Shown here: positions 10,684 to 19,410 of the stretch, piece by piece | Numbering within the stretch: the first letter of the stretch is position 1 | How the letters are laid out: every line of letters begins with the position of its first letter | Source: Trichormus_B sp936914905 | GTDB lineage: Bacteria > Cyanobacteriota > Cyanobacteriia > Cyanobacteriales > Nostocaceae | Reading direction: 5' to 3' (one strand) | Assembly (NCBI RefSeq): GCF_039871975.1 | Contig: NZ_JBDPLL010000001.1 | Length of the DNA: 64,000 nt | Notes under the pieces: generated by a model | Told to the model about the DNA's origin: nothing | Database searches by the model: none | Seen by the model: only the letters and a program-made list of their open reading frames with translations | Made by a program: the position numbers and the translations under genes

Positions 10684-11668
10684 TTATTTGACATAACCAT
10701 TACACACAAACCAATCAACAGCGTCTTTTAGTGCTACATTCACAGGTGACTGAGGTAGACTAAGTTCGCGGACGGCCTTGGAAGCATCATAATACATTGG
10801 TTGCTGTGGTATGCCGACACCATCTATGGGAACTGTGGGGGTTTTCCCTATAGGTACAAGAATTTTTTCTTCTACCCAGGCCACACTTAATGGTAAAAAA
10901 GCTAGAACGGATATTTGCGGTGCTTTCAATCCTGTGATCTCAGATAGTATTTCTAGAAGTTGTTTGAGGCTAAGATTTTGATGTCCGACAATATAGCGAT
11001 CGCCTGATTTTCCTTTTTCTAAAGCCAGCAAATCTTCTCTGGCCACATCTGGCATATCAATAAAGTTTAAACCTGTATCCACATAAGCTGGCATCTCTTG
11101 CCGCAAAGACCACAGAATAATATCCCCAGTTGGTGTGGGTTTAATATCCAAAGATGCAATAGGACTGCTAGGATTAACTACCACAATATCTTGACCTTAT
11201 TTTGCAGATGTGATCGCTACTTGTTCAGCTAGAAACTTAGACTTTTTATAGTCTCCCACTAACTTTTCAATAAGGACTCTAATCAGTTTCATCAACCACT
11301 TGACTAGATTTCCCCACTCCAATAGCTGCTACTGAACTGGTATAAACCGTGCGTGAAATCCCCGCTTTTTGGGCTGCTGCTAACAGATTGCGCGTTCCTT
11401 ACACATTATGACCATATAGCAAATCGCGGTCTTTTTGCTAGAGGGAATAATGGGGAGCGACATAAAACAGGTAGTTACAACCATGCATCTGTTTCCAGAT
11501 ATGCGAGTTATTTAAATCGCCTTTGACAATATCTATCTCTAAACTCCGTAAATTTCCCAGGTTACTATTAGGACGTACCAAAGCTGTAACTTTGTATCCT
11601 GACTCTAATAGCGATCGCACCACATCAGAAACAACAAAACCTGTACCACTAGTCACAAAAGCCCGCAT
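10684..11668 (-). pseudogene. hpnA: NAD-dependent sugar epimerase (HpnA-like) pseudogene
   Basis: The N-terminal part (11668-11438) reads MRAFVTSGTGFVVSD, the Rossmann GxxGxxG motif (one Gly replaced by Ser), then VTALVRPNSNLGNLR and GDLNNSHIWKQMHGC. The C-terminal part (11184-10684) reads VVNPSSPIASLDIKPTPTGD, GKSGDRYIVGHQNLSLKQLL and KDAVDWFVCNGYVK. This is the pattern of HpnA, the hopanoid-associated NAD-dependent epimerase/dehydratase. The middle, where the YxxxK catalytic pair lies, is broken by frameshifts and a stop (11185-11437, where DYKKSKFLAEQ-like sequence is still readable). The IS copy 1 ends 50 bases downstream. Confidence 0.75.
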
Positions 11669-12334
11669 TTAATCACCTCTTAACTCCTCAATATTTGATT
11701 CTTGCTGATCACATCCCATCAGATATAATTGTCTGGCTGAGGATTTACAGGATGCGTAAAACAACCGAGCTGTATTCGGTCATTAATAATTATAAATTAT
11801 TGTTTAAGCTATTTTAAATAAGTTTTCTTCAAAAAAAATTTTGTTTTTGGGGTTGAGCCCGCGGCAAAAGTGGTAAGGTATTTATATTCAATATAATTGG
11901 CTGTGAAAAAAAATTTTTAAGCTATATAAGCTATATATTTTAATCATAATTAAATCAGCTTTAGAAGAAAAAATCAATGGGGTCGACCCTAAAAAACAAA
12001 TTTTTTTTTAATTTTTGGAATTTTTCTGGAAACTTGAGAAAGCCAAAATCAGCATTCAGATAAAAAAGTCTTACCACAAACATCGTAAAAATCCTTAACT
12101 CCTAGACATTCTTACCCGCACCCATATTTTTTGAGTGTGTTGTGCGAGACTATATTAGCGATTTTGCGATCACTGGGCTGACGAAAGATATCGAAGATGA
12201 GGAGATAGAAGGAGAGTCTTGAAGAGGTTCAATCTTTAATTTTTGCGAGGATATGAGTTAGCGGAACTTATCGTGGGTATCCCTTCTAGGAGAATGAAGG
12301 ACAAAGTCTAAAACTTCATCCTTCACCCTATTAA
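11669..12334. other. 666-bp AT-rich intergenic region with a long inverted repeat
   Basis: No coding pattern. Two arms of about 30 bases (11831-11860 and 11979-12010), each an A/T run joined to a GGGT(T/C)GA(G/C)CC block, are imperfect reverse complements separated by about 120 bases. A small hairpin (GAAGGATGAAG / CTTTGTCCTTC, 12295-12325) lies just after the pgk stop on the minus strand and may serve as its transcript end, though it has no U-run. Confidence 0.5.
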
Positions 12335-13543
12335 TTACGCTTCATCTAAAGCTGCAATACCAGGTAAAACCTTACCTTCTAACAACTCCAAACTAGCACC
12401 ACCACCGGTAGAAATGTGGCTCATTTGATTAGCCAAACCTACCTTTTCAACTGCTGCTACAGAGTCACCACCACCGATAATGGTAGTTGTGCCGGTTCTA
12501 CCGATTTCTGCTAGAGTCTGTGCAATCACTTCCGTACCTGCAGCAAACTTCTCAAACTCGAACACACCCATAGGTCCATTCCAAATTACAGTCTTACAAT
12601 CAGCCAAAGCCGCTTGGAAAACCTTCAGAGAATCAGGACCAATATCTAAACCCATTCTATCAGCAGGAATATTGTCAATACTGACTGTAGTAGCATTAGC
12701 ATCAGGAGCAAACTTATCAGCCGCTACAATATCTGTAGGTAGCAACAAAGCTACACCGCGTTCCTTCGCTTTAGCTTCCAAAGCCTTAGCCAATTCCAGC
12801 TTGTCTTCTTCTACCAAAGATTTACCAACACTCAAACCACGGGCTTTATAGAAAGTGAAAATCATCCCACCGCCGATGATCAGCTTATCACACTTTTCTA
12901 ATAGGGTTTCAATTACGCCGATTTTGCTAGAAACCTTAGAACCGCCAATAATAGCCGCCAAAGGACGTTTAGGTTCTTCAATTGCACTTTGTAAATATTG
13001 CAATTCCTTCTCAACCAAATAACCAGCCACAGAAGGACTGAGGAACTTAGTTACACCTTCAGTTGAAGCATGGGCACGGTGTGCAGTACCAAACGCATCA
13101 TTTACATAAAAATCAGCATTTGCTGCCAATTTCTTCGCAAATTCAGGATGATTCTTTTCTTCTTCCTTGTAGAAGCGGACATTTTCTAATAACAGCACTT
13201 GGCCATTTTGCAACGCGCCAACTTTGGTAGCTACATTATCACCAATACAGTCATCAGTCTTAACAACTTCTTGTCCCAACAACTCAGAAAGGCGTTTAGC
13301 AACAGGAGTTAAACGCAATTTATCGTCTACACCTTTGGGACGGCCAAAATGGCTTGCTAGAATTACCTTAGCGCCCTTTTTAGTCAAATCTCGGATAGTT
13401 GGCAGAGCAGCCCGAATGCGGGTATCATCAGTAATGCTGCCTTGATCATCCACAGGAACGTTAAAATCAACCCGCACCAAAGCGCGTTTTCCAGATATCT
13501 CAGCAGCAGATAAACTTGCTAAACTTTTTTTCGACACAGCCAA
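12335..13543 (-). CDS. pgk: phosphoglycerate kinase
   Basis: Catalyses ADP + 1,3-bisphosphoglycerate to ATP + 3-phosphoglycerate, used in both glycolysis and, in reverse, the Calvin cycle. The 402-residue length is normal. Visible hallmarks are GKRALVRVDFNVPVDDQG near the N-terminus, the substrate-binding HFGRPKG, the NDAFGTAHRAHAST block, the hinge and nucleotide region IGGSKVSSKIGV, and the C-terminal TTTIIGGGDSVAAVE and HISTGGGASLELLEG. No damage is seen. It is divergent from the universal stress gene at 13625, with about 80 bases between their starts for two promoters. Confidence 0.97.
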   Translation of the reverse strand: MAVSKKSLASLSAAEISGKRALVRVDFNVPVDDQGSITDDTRIRAALPTIRDLTKKGAKVILASHFGRPKGVDDKLRLTPVAKRLSELLGQEVVKTDDCIGDNVATKVGALQNGQVLLLENVRFYKEEEKNHPEFAKKLAANADFYVNDAFGTAHRAHASTEGVTKFLSPSVAGYLVEKELQYLQSAIEEPKRPLAAIIGGSKVSSKIGVIETLLEKCDKLIIGGGMIFTFYKARGLSVGKSLVEEDKLELAKALEAKAKERGVALLLPTDIVAADKFAPDANATTVSIDNIPADRMGLDIGPDSLKVFQAALADCKTVIWNGPMGVFEFEKFAAGTEVIAQTLAEIGRTGTTTIIGGGDSVAAVEKVGLANQMSHISTGGGASLELLEGKVLPGIAALDEA

Positions 13544-13624
13544 ACTCTCCTGATTGCCTTTTTGTTATTGTTTTGGAATATAACTATCAAGATTTTACCG
13601 GAGTGAGGGGTGCTGAGGTGATTT

Positions 13625-14032
13625 ATGTTTAAAACAGTTCTATTTCCAATTGATCAAAGTCGCGCTGCGAGGGAAGCTGCTGAAGTAGTTACCAACGTCG
13701 TGCAGAAATATAACAGTCGCTTAGTTCTACTGTCTGTTGTGGAAGAAGCAGCCCCAGACGCGCCTAATGCTGATCCCATGATGTCTCCAGAGGCCGTTGC
13801 TAAACTTCTGGAAAATGCCCAAGCTCTATTTTCTCACCAAGGTATTACAGCCGAAGTCCTGGAAAGACAAGGTAAACCAGCCTTTATTATCTGTGATGTG
13901 GCTGATGAAATTGAGGCCAGTTTAATTATTATGGGCTGTCGGGGTTTAGGCTTAACTGATGAGGGTGCAACTGATAGCGTCACTAGTCGCGTCATTAACC
14001 TTTCCCCTTGTCCAGTTTTGATTGTGCCTTAG
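13625..14032 (+). CDS. universal stress protein (UspA family)
   Basis: A 135-residue single-domain Usp. It begins MFKTVLFPIDQSRAAREAAE, and the ATP-binding loop near the C-terminus is present as MGCRGLGLTDEGATDSVTSR (G-x2-G-x9-S type), followed by CPVLIVP. Proteins of this kind bind ATP and are induced by stress; the client process is unknown. It is divergently oriented to pgk. Unlike its decayed relative at 1523-2018, it is intact. Confidence 0.9.
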   Translation: MFKTVLFPIDQSRAAREAAEVVTNVVQKYNSRLVLLSVVEEAAPDAPNADPMMSPEAVAKLLENAQALFSHQGITAEVLERQGKPAFIICDVADEIEASLIIMGCRGLGLTDEGATDSVTSRVINLSPCPVLIVP

Positions 14033-14366
14033 CTATCAAACAAGGAGTTACAGGAGTTACAGGAGTATGGCTTACGCGAAGCTACGCTAACAGAAGAAAA
14101 AATTAATTTTTCCCCCTACTCCCTGTTCCCTACTCCCTGTTCCCTGCTGTCACGAATGGCAATTTCAATAAATTAATAAAGTTAAAATCTCTATTTTCTT
14201 GCGCTACACCTAATTTTATGGTTTCTGGAAGATGATGATAATAGCCGGATTGAAAAATTACATCCCATATAGTCAATATAGTCAAAATACTTGCATAACT
14301 ACTATTAGTAGCTTGTATTAGCTGTGAATGATGAAACCGTTGGTAGTTCTGTGTCTCAATTAAATT
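14033..14366. other. intergenic with dispersed and tandem repeats
   Basis: Contains the GGAGTATGGCTTACGCG repeat (14064-14096, also at about 29328), then two repeated ACTCCCTGTTCCCT units (about 14115-14150). The rest up to the IS boundary has no recognisable gene. Confidence 0.5.
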
Positions 14367-15537
14367 GACCTGTCAGGAAAATTAAATTGGTGTAAAAAAA
14401 ATGGTAGAAGGGAATTTCGACCGTCTAGCAAAAGGCAAAATCCACTTAATTATATTTTCGAATATCCACATATTCTTGAATATCCACATCGTAGAAAAAA
14501 ATACAGGGAATAATTAACCATGAGTTTCAAGACGGGTTAGCCCAAGCTGAAATACAGCATAAAAAACTTCAAGCTGAGATAGAAAGTAAAAAGATACGTA
14601 TAAATCAGAAAGGAGGAGGGCGGAAACCGAAACTAGAGATCAAAGAAGACGTATGTCTATCCTTGTTCTATTTGAGGAAAATGCCAACATTTGAGGTTTT
14701 AGGTTTGCATTTCGGTATCTCTAAAACGGAAGCAAAGGAAACGGAAGCAAAGGACACATTTAATTACTGGCTAGAGACATTAGGAAATGTTGTGCCTGCT
14801 AGTCTCCTTGAACAGGTAGAAAAACATGATAGCGATTAATAGCGATTATGCGATCGCGATAGAACTATTGACGGATTTTCACTTAATAGTAAACAGCATG
14901 GAACAGCAACGAGCAAGGCCTTCAGATAATCAGGAGCAAAAAAGTATTTTTCAGCTAAGAACAAGCAGCACACATTTAAAAATCAGTTTATCATCTTACC
15001 AGAAGGAAAAGATATTGTCGATATAGAAGTAGGAGAAAAAAGACCAACCTGTGATATTAGCTTATTTTGAGAGCAACAATAAAAGTTCTATAACAACCAA
15101 ATGTTTGAAGGAGATAAAGCATATCAAGGAGGAAAGAATATTAACACACCTTATAAGAAACCACCTAAAGGAGAATCAACCTCAGGACAAAAGGCAGGAA
15201 ACAAAGAGTTTTCCAGCAAGGGTATTTTTGTTGAACACGTCATTAGACTTGTAAAAATATTCCGGGTAGCTCAACAAATATTTCCCCTGAATTCCCGAAT
15301 TTACGAACAAGTAGTTCTTAGTATTTGTGGTTTAGTCACATTAATAATTGGTTCATTAGTTTTGCCCATGTCATAAATGTTATGGATATGAGGTCAGTTA
15401 TGAATTAGTCATCAACATCTTCATGGATAGTTACTGTCAGTTACTATTCCCAACCCTGATTCTTTCCTTGGCTGTTTCCTAATCTTAACACTATAGCAAG
15501 CCAGACACAGACTGCTTTGTCAATTTTCGGACGTCTC
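14367..15537 (+). mobile_element. IS5-type element, copy 2 (near full length, 1171 bp)
   Basis: The longest of four related copies and the only one in plus orientation. It starts GACCTGTCAGGAAAATTAA and ends CAATTTTCGGACGTCTC. The transposase frame (about 14510-15376) can be followed as FYLRKMPTFEVLGLHFGISK (helix-turn-helix), LLTDFHLIVNSMEQQRARPS, KNQFIILPEGKDIVDIEVGE, then FEGDKAYQGGKN and FSSKGIFVEHVIRLVKIFRV. It is broken by several frameshifts and by a 15-bp tandem duplication (ACGGAAGCAAAGGAA, about 14732-14760). The HTH_Tnp_4/DDE_Tnp_4 architecture suggests the IS5 superfamily; exact subgroup is uncertain. Confidence 0.85.
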
Positions 15538-15898
15538 TATTGAGTTGTTTAAATTGAGTTGTTTTACCAGAACTAATACCTCCTAAAAGAAGATGTGAAG
15601 ACGATGGACGCAGAGCTATACAATTTGAGATATTATCTACTTGAGATATTATCTACAAATTTCCCTGGTGCGTGGACATAATAACCACTTTCAATTGCTA
15701 CTGATGGATTTGCTGCACCCTCAAAAGCTGCCATCCTTTCGCTAAAAAGCTTTAGTCGATTATATATATATATATATATTAAACTCTCTGTTTATGAACT
15801 TGAGTGTACTGTGAGAAATAGCTGAATATCTTTAATGACTAGAATATCTTTAATGACTATTTTAAATGAAAAACAGTTTTACTTGTGACTCCTCACTC
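15538..15898. other. intergenic / unidentified remnant with tandem repeats
   Basis: Holds two perfect tandem duplications: 16 bp (TTGAGATATTATCTAC, about 15625-15657) and 18 bp (GAATATCTTTAATGACTA, about 15824-15860), plus an (AT)n run near 15765-15780. The minus strand at 15660-15745 can be read as AAFEGAANPSVAIESGYYVH, which looks like protein sequence but I cannot name it. Confidence 0.4.
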
Positions 15899-17164
15899 CT
15901 AAAACCGTCCATTCCCCTGAACGATATGCTTCACCGTCGTCAAAGTCTCCAAACTCATAAATCCCCTGCGATGTCCTTTTTGATTAGACATTCCCAAAAA
16001 TACTGCATCTCCCCGTGAGGAGTTGCGGGAAAAACGCGGGGATGCATTGATATAGGTGGAGGCGCTATTTACTCCTAAAGCAAATTGCCGACTTTCTTGG
16101 TAGGATTCTGTGACAATACAATCGGCATGACCACTACTATATTGATTAATCCACGCGATCGCACTTTCTAAACTATCCACCAATTTAAACGTCACTGTCT
16201 TGGTTAAATAGGGAGTTCCCCATTCTCCTTCCTTGGCTAACTGCAACTGGGGAAAGGCTTCTACTAATTCTACATCTCCTTTGAGTTCAAAGCCTTTTTC
16301 TTTTAAGCTATTCCACAACACAGATAAGGAAGACGGTAAAGCTTGACGATGAATCAGTACTTTTTCAATCGCGTTTACCGGATCTGGTTCACTCTCATGG
16401 CTATCTATAATCATCCAGCGCACCATTTCTAAACTACTATTCAACGACCAGTACAGGTAAGAATTACCCATAGCTGACTTTAAAACTGGACAAGTTGCTT
16501 GTCTAACCACCTGTTGAATTAAGCTAGAACGTCCGTAGGGAATGACTAAACTTAAATACTGGTCTTGGGTGACTAAATCTCGCACAGAAGTGCCATGTTC
16601 GGCTGTAACTAGTTGTATACAGCCTGGTGGTAAACCAACTTCATTAATAGTATTTTGTAGGACTTCAGCGATCGCAGCATTGGAATGACTAGCTTCTGTA
16701 CTGCCTTTGAGAATCACGCTATTGCCTGTTTTTAAGCAAAAACCAGCTGCGATCGCCCCTAAATCAGGAAAAGCCTCATAAATAAATCCAATCACGCCCA
16801 AAGGCATCAACTGGGTATAACTCTGAGAATCTTCCTGTTGATAATCAGCCGTCCTCACCCGTCGCAGCGGATCTGATAATTCTCCCAGACGTTGGAGAAT
16901 GGCCACAGCATTCTGTAACCTGGAAGGAGTTAACTTCAGCCAATCCAAAATTAATTCCGATACTGCCATTTCTCGACTTGCTTCTAAGTCCAACGTATTG
17001 GCTTCGAGAATATCGTCGAATGAATATTCAAGCGCCTGTGCCATCGCTAGCACAGCACGACTCCGATCAGCCCCCTTGGTAATCCCTAACTTAAGGGAAG
17101 CTTGGTAAGCGCGTTTGGCGCTGTTCATGGGTTCGGGACAATCATCAAAAACTTCAACAGTCAT
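15899..17164 (-). CDS. proA: ProA-like gamma-glutamyl phosphate reductase homologue
   Basis: A 421-residue member of the aldehyde-dehydrogenase superfamily that resembles ProA, which makes glutamate-5-semialdehyde for proline synthesis. It has MPLGVIGFIYEAFPDLGAIA, LKTGNSVILKGSTEASHSN, SGHADCIVTESY and the C-terminal QKGHRRGFMSLETLTTVK. However, the segment that carries the catalytic Cys in ProA (usually G-x-C-H-x-Y) reads GNSYLYWS here, with Ser in place of Cys and Tyr for His. It is therefore either inactive as a reductase or does something else; a canonical ProA is not in this window. It starts 4 bases after the stop of the upstream zinc-ribbon gene and is probably cotranscribed with it. 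Confidence 0.8.
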   Translation of the reverse strand: MTVEVFDDCPEPMNSAKRAYQASLKLGITKGADRSRAVLAMAQALEYSFDDILEANTLDLEASREMAVSELILDWLKLTPSRLQNAVAILQRLGELSDPLRRVRTADYQQEDSQSYTQLMPLGVIGFIYEAFPDLGAIAAGFCLKTGNSVILKGSTEASHSNAAIAEVLQNTINEVGLPPGCIQLVTAEHGTSVRDLVTQDQYLSLVIPYGRSSLIQQVVRQATCPVLKSAMGNSYLYWSLNSSLEMVRWMIIDSHESEPDPVNAIEKVLIHRQALPSSLSVLWNSLKEKGFELKGDVELVEAFPQLQLAKEGEWGTPYLTKTVTFKLVDSLESAIAWINQYSSGHADCIVTESYQESRQFALGVNSASTYINASPRFSRNSSRGDAVFLGMSNQKGHRRGFMSLETLTTVKHIVQGNGRF

Positions 17165-17168
17165 TGAA

Positions 17169-17576
17169 TTAACGTCTGTAAGTAAGCCAGACCATAATTG
17201 CTGGCAGAATAGCCAATAGCACTGCTACTATAGCCCAAGCAATAAGACTTGAACCATTCGCCAAGCGTAATGCTAATGGTAGCCATATAATCACTAGCAC
17301 GAAAATAATGCCCAACGCTATTGGCAAATAACTTTCTCCTAACCGGGGTTGGATCACATACCAACTTTTCCCTGTCCAGCGCCAAGCACGCTTATAGGGA
17401 TAGGCAGTAGAAAGTTGCTCCAGCACATAACCATTATCTTCTACAACGAAAATTTGTTGACAGCGATCGCAACCAAAGGCTTCTGTCAGAGTGATGGGAA
17501 TTAACCGCCCCCGACGACGACAAGGACAAGTATAGTCCGTATTTAAATCTATTTTTCCAGGTTTTTGAGATGGCAC
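17169..17576 (-). CDS. zinc-ribbon, two-helix membrane protein
   Basis: A 135-residue protein of unknown function. Residues ~16-42 hold a CPCRRRG...CDRC pattern, a likely zinc ribbon, followed by a YVLEQLSTAYPYKRAWRW region. Two C-terminal transmembrane helices follow (LPIALGIIFVLVIIWLPLAL and LIAWAIVAVLLAILPAIMVW). The gene lies immediately upstream of the ProA-like gene on the same strand with a 4-base spacing, so the two are probably one operon. I recognise it only as a conserved-looking cyanobacterial hypothetical. Confidence 0.75.
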   Translation of the reverse strand: MPSQKPGKIDLNTDYTCPCRRRGRLIPITLTEAFGCDRCQQIFVVEDNGYVLEQLSTAYPYKRAWRWTGKSWYVIQPRLGESYLPIALGIIFVLVIIWLPLALRLANGSSLIAWAIVAVLLAILPAIMVWLTYRR

Positions 17577-17979
17577 AAGCAGTCTAAATAACTTGAGCGT
17601 GTTTTTCTTAACAGTATATGAGTGGGTATATTTCCACTCTTAGCACTAGTTCTAGTATATTTCTGCCAGCATTGTAGCTGCTATTTTCAATACAACAAAA
17701 TACCCATAAAGATAGCTCGTAGTAGTTATCCGTTAGGTTTGAATCCAGCCATTAATAAATATCAACCCTGGAAATTTAGTAGCGATTATACTGCAAACGG
17801 GTGAAACATAGACTTATGTCATACTGATAGTGCAGCGAAGTATAAGGAGATTCTTCACTATCTCTTTCAGAGACGCTTCGCGAAGGTTCAGAATAACACT
17901 TTCAAACCGTTTTTAGTATACACAAACCCAATAATAATTCTTTATATTATCAATGTAATAACATTAATTTATAATTAAA
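17577..17979. other. intergenic with a dispersed palindromic repeat
   Basis: No gene recognised. Positions 17821-17901 are a repeat (GGAGATTCTTCACTATCTC core, GACGCTTCGCGAAGG stem, ending TTCAGAATAACAC). A related inverted copy lies at 32603-32662. A 60-codon frame at 17622-17804 looks fortuitous. Confidence 0.5.
17821..17901. repeat. dispersed repeat, copy 1
   Basis: Shares GGAGATTCTTCACTATCT, TTCAGAGACGCT and GTTCAGAAT blocks with 32603-32662, where they run in the opposite orientation. The outer ends (TCATACTGATAG and TTCAGAATAACA) resemble common bacterial palindromic repeats. Confidence 0.6.
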
Positions 17980-18051
17980 AGCGGGTAACGCGATTCGAAC
18001 GCGCGACATCAACCTTGGCAAGGTTGCGCTCTACCACTGAGCTATACCCGC
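17980..18051 (-). tRNA. trnG: tRNA-Gly(GCC)
   Basis: The minus strand folds as a cloverleaf: acceptor GCGGGTA paired with TACCCGC, D-arm GCTC...GAGC, anticodon loop with GCC flanked by TT and AA, and the T-arm GCGCG TTCGAAT CGCG(T). Discriminator base is U. No CCA is encoded, so the tRNA nucleotidyltransferase at 19411 would be needed to add the end. Confidence 0.95.
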
Positions 18052-18156
18052 AAATTTGATAATAATATCAGTGTCTCAGATTTATTCTGGTTTGTCAACC
18101 CCTAAACTTATTTTTTTTGAAGAGGAGTTGAGGAGTCAGGAGATAATAAATTATTC

Positions 18157-18201
18157 TCCGAATCTTCCGAATCTTCCGAATCTTCCGAATCTTCCGAATC
18201 T
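18157..18201. repeat. five 9-bp tandem repeats
   Basis: TCCGAATCT repeated five times without change, just beyond the ribH stop. A simple-sequence tract of this type expands by slippage; no function is apparent. Confidence 0.9.
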
Positions 18202-18216
18202 CCCCACACTCCTCTT

Positions 18217-18774
18217 CTAAACCACCTCTGACTCCACAGGATTTTGTAGTGATGCTGGTAAAGACTGAGCATTACGAGCATAGGGTTCTGCTAGATTAGA
18301 GCGTAATTGACGCATCAAACTGGCCATTTCTATAGCGTTCATGGCATAATCCCAGCCGTGATTACTTTTAATCCCTGCGCGTTCCAATGCTTGCTGCATA
18401 GTATCTGTTGTCAAAATGCCAAAGATCACAGGTACTCCTGTTTGAAAACTCGCAGCAGCAATACCTTTGGCTACTTCAGCAGAGACATAATCGAAATGGG
18501 GCGTTTGTCCCTTAATCACCGCACCCAAGCAAATTATGGCATCATAACGATGGGAGAGTGCCAACTGGCGAGCTACGGTAGGAACTTCAAAACTGCCTGG
18601 AACCCAAATATAATCTACTTGATTGCCTTGAGGATCGGGATTTATACCATGACGCTTCAGACAATCTTGACATCCTTCTAAAAGCTTGACAGTAACCAAT
18701 TCATTGAATCGACCAATCACCAGCGCAAACTTTAAAGGCTCTGTTTGAGTAAATGTTCCCTCAAAAACTGCCAT
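18217..18774 (-). CDS. ribH: 6,7-dimethyl-8-ribityllumazine synthase
   Basis: Condenses 5-amino-6-ribitylaminouracil with dihydroxybutanone phosphate in riboflavin synthesis. The 185-residue protein shows FALVIGRFNELVTVKLLEGC, WVPGSFEVP (substrate site), AIICLGAVIKGQTPHFDYV and FGILTTDTMQQALERAG. The family is usually about 155-165 residues; a ~25-residue C-terminal extension (RNAQSLPASLQNPVESEVV) is poorly structured. psbZ lies upstream on the same strand, an arrangement I recall from other cyanobacteria. Confidence 0.95.
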   Translation of the reverse strand: MAVFEGTFTQTEPLKFALVIGRFNELVTVKLLEGCQDCLKRHGINPDPQGNQVDYIWVPGSFEVPTVARQLALSHRYDAIICLGAVIKGQTPHFDYVSAEVAKGIAAASFQTGVPVIFGILTTDTMQQALERAGIKSNHGWDYAMNAIEMASLMRQLRSNLAEPYARNAQSLPASLQNPVESEVV

Positions 18775-18959
18775 GACTGCCTCTTAATAACTATAACTTC
18801 TTAGCCAATACTCTTTTCTGGATGGAAATAGAGGAGCAGGAAAGCAATGTCAACATGGAAAAAGAACAAATATATTTTGACTTCCCTTTCCTGTAAACCC
18901 AGCTTTTCTGCTCCTCTGAATTTTTATGTTATGTATCAACGTCTGTTTGCAGCTGTTAT

Positions 18960-19148
18960 CTACACCACAAAAAAGTTTAACAAACCAACTAAAAGCACTA
19001 AGGCAATCCAAACAGCAGAACCAACCCACAGCAGCTTTTTAGATTCAACCCAGTTTTGAGGAGTTGCATAAGCAACAGGAACACCAACAACCAGGACGAA
19101 GGACATCAGAACCAGAGATACTAAAGCAAATTGGAATACTATGCTCAT
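18960..19148 (-). CDS. psbZ: photosystem II core protein PsbZ
   Basis: A 62-residue two-helix thylakoid protein. The start is taken at the ATG at 19148 because the family begins M(S/T)I(V/I)FQFAL; an upstream in-frame extension to 19262 does not match it. Sequence MSIVFQFALVSLVLMSFVLV, VPVAYATPQNWVESKKLLW and the final helix VWIALVLLVGLLNFFVV are characteristic. PsbZ (Ycf9) helps stabilise the PSII periphery. ribH follows in the same direction. Confidence 0.96.
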   Translation of the reverse strand: MSIVFQFALVSLVLMSFVLVVGVPVAYATPQNWVESKKLLWVGSAVWIALVLLVGLLNFFVV

Positions 19149-19352
19149 TTTTACTTTTCCCAACACAGTGAAATCGTAACTTTTCCCCAGGCTGTCACTA
19201 TAAAATGGACAGACAGCGTTGTTCAGAGACCCTTGTGAACTCACTTGGTATCCTCTGATCAATTAATATTTTACTTCTGGTTTGTAACAGTTGCTCAATT
19301 CAATTATCAGTTATCAAGGAACAGGGAACAGATAATTATTTATTCTCCCTTA

Positions 19353-19388
19353 TCTCCCTCATCTCCCTCATCTCCCTCATCTCCCTCA
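19353..19388. repeat. four 9-bp tandem repeats before the tRNA nucleotidyltransferase gene
   Basis: TCTCCCTCA repeated four times, ending about 20 bases before the ATG at 19411. It occupies the place where a ribosome-binding site would be expected. Confidence 0.85.
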
Positions 19389-19410
19389 TCCCAAGTCCCC
19401 ACTACCTCTT

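Noticed and set aside
18157..18201. Possible CRISPR array
   Set aside because: The units are directly adjacent 9-bp repeats without spacers and there are no cas genes nearby.
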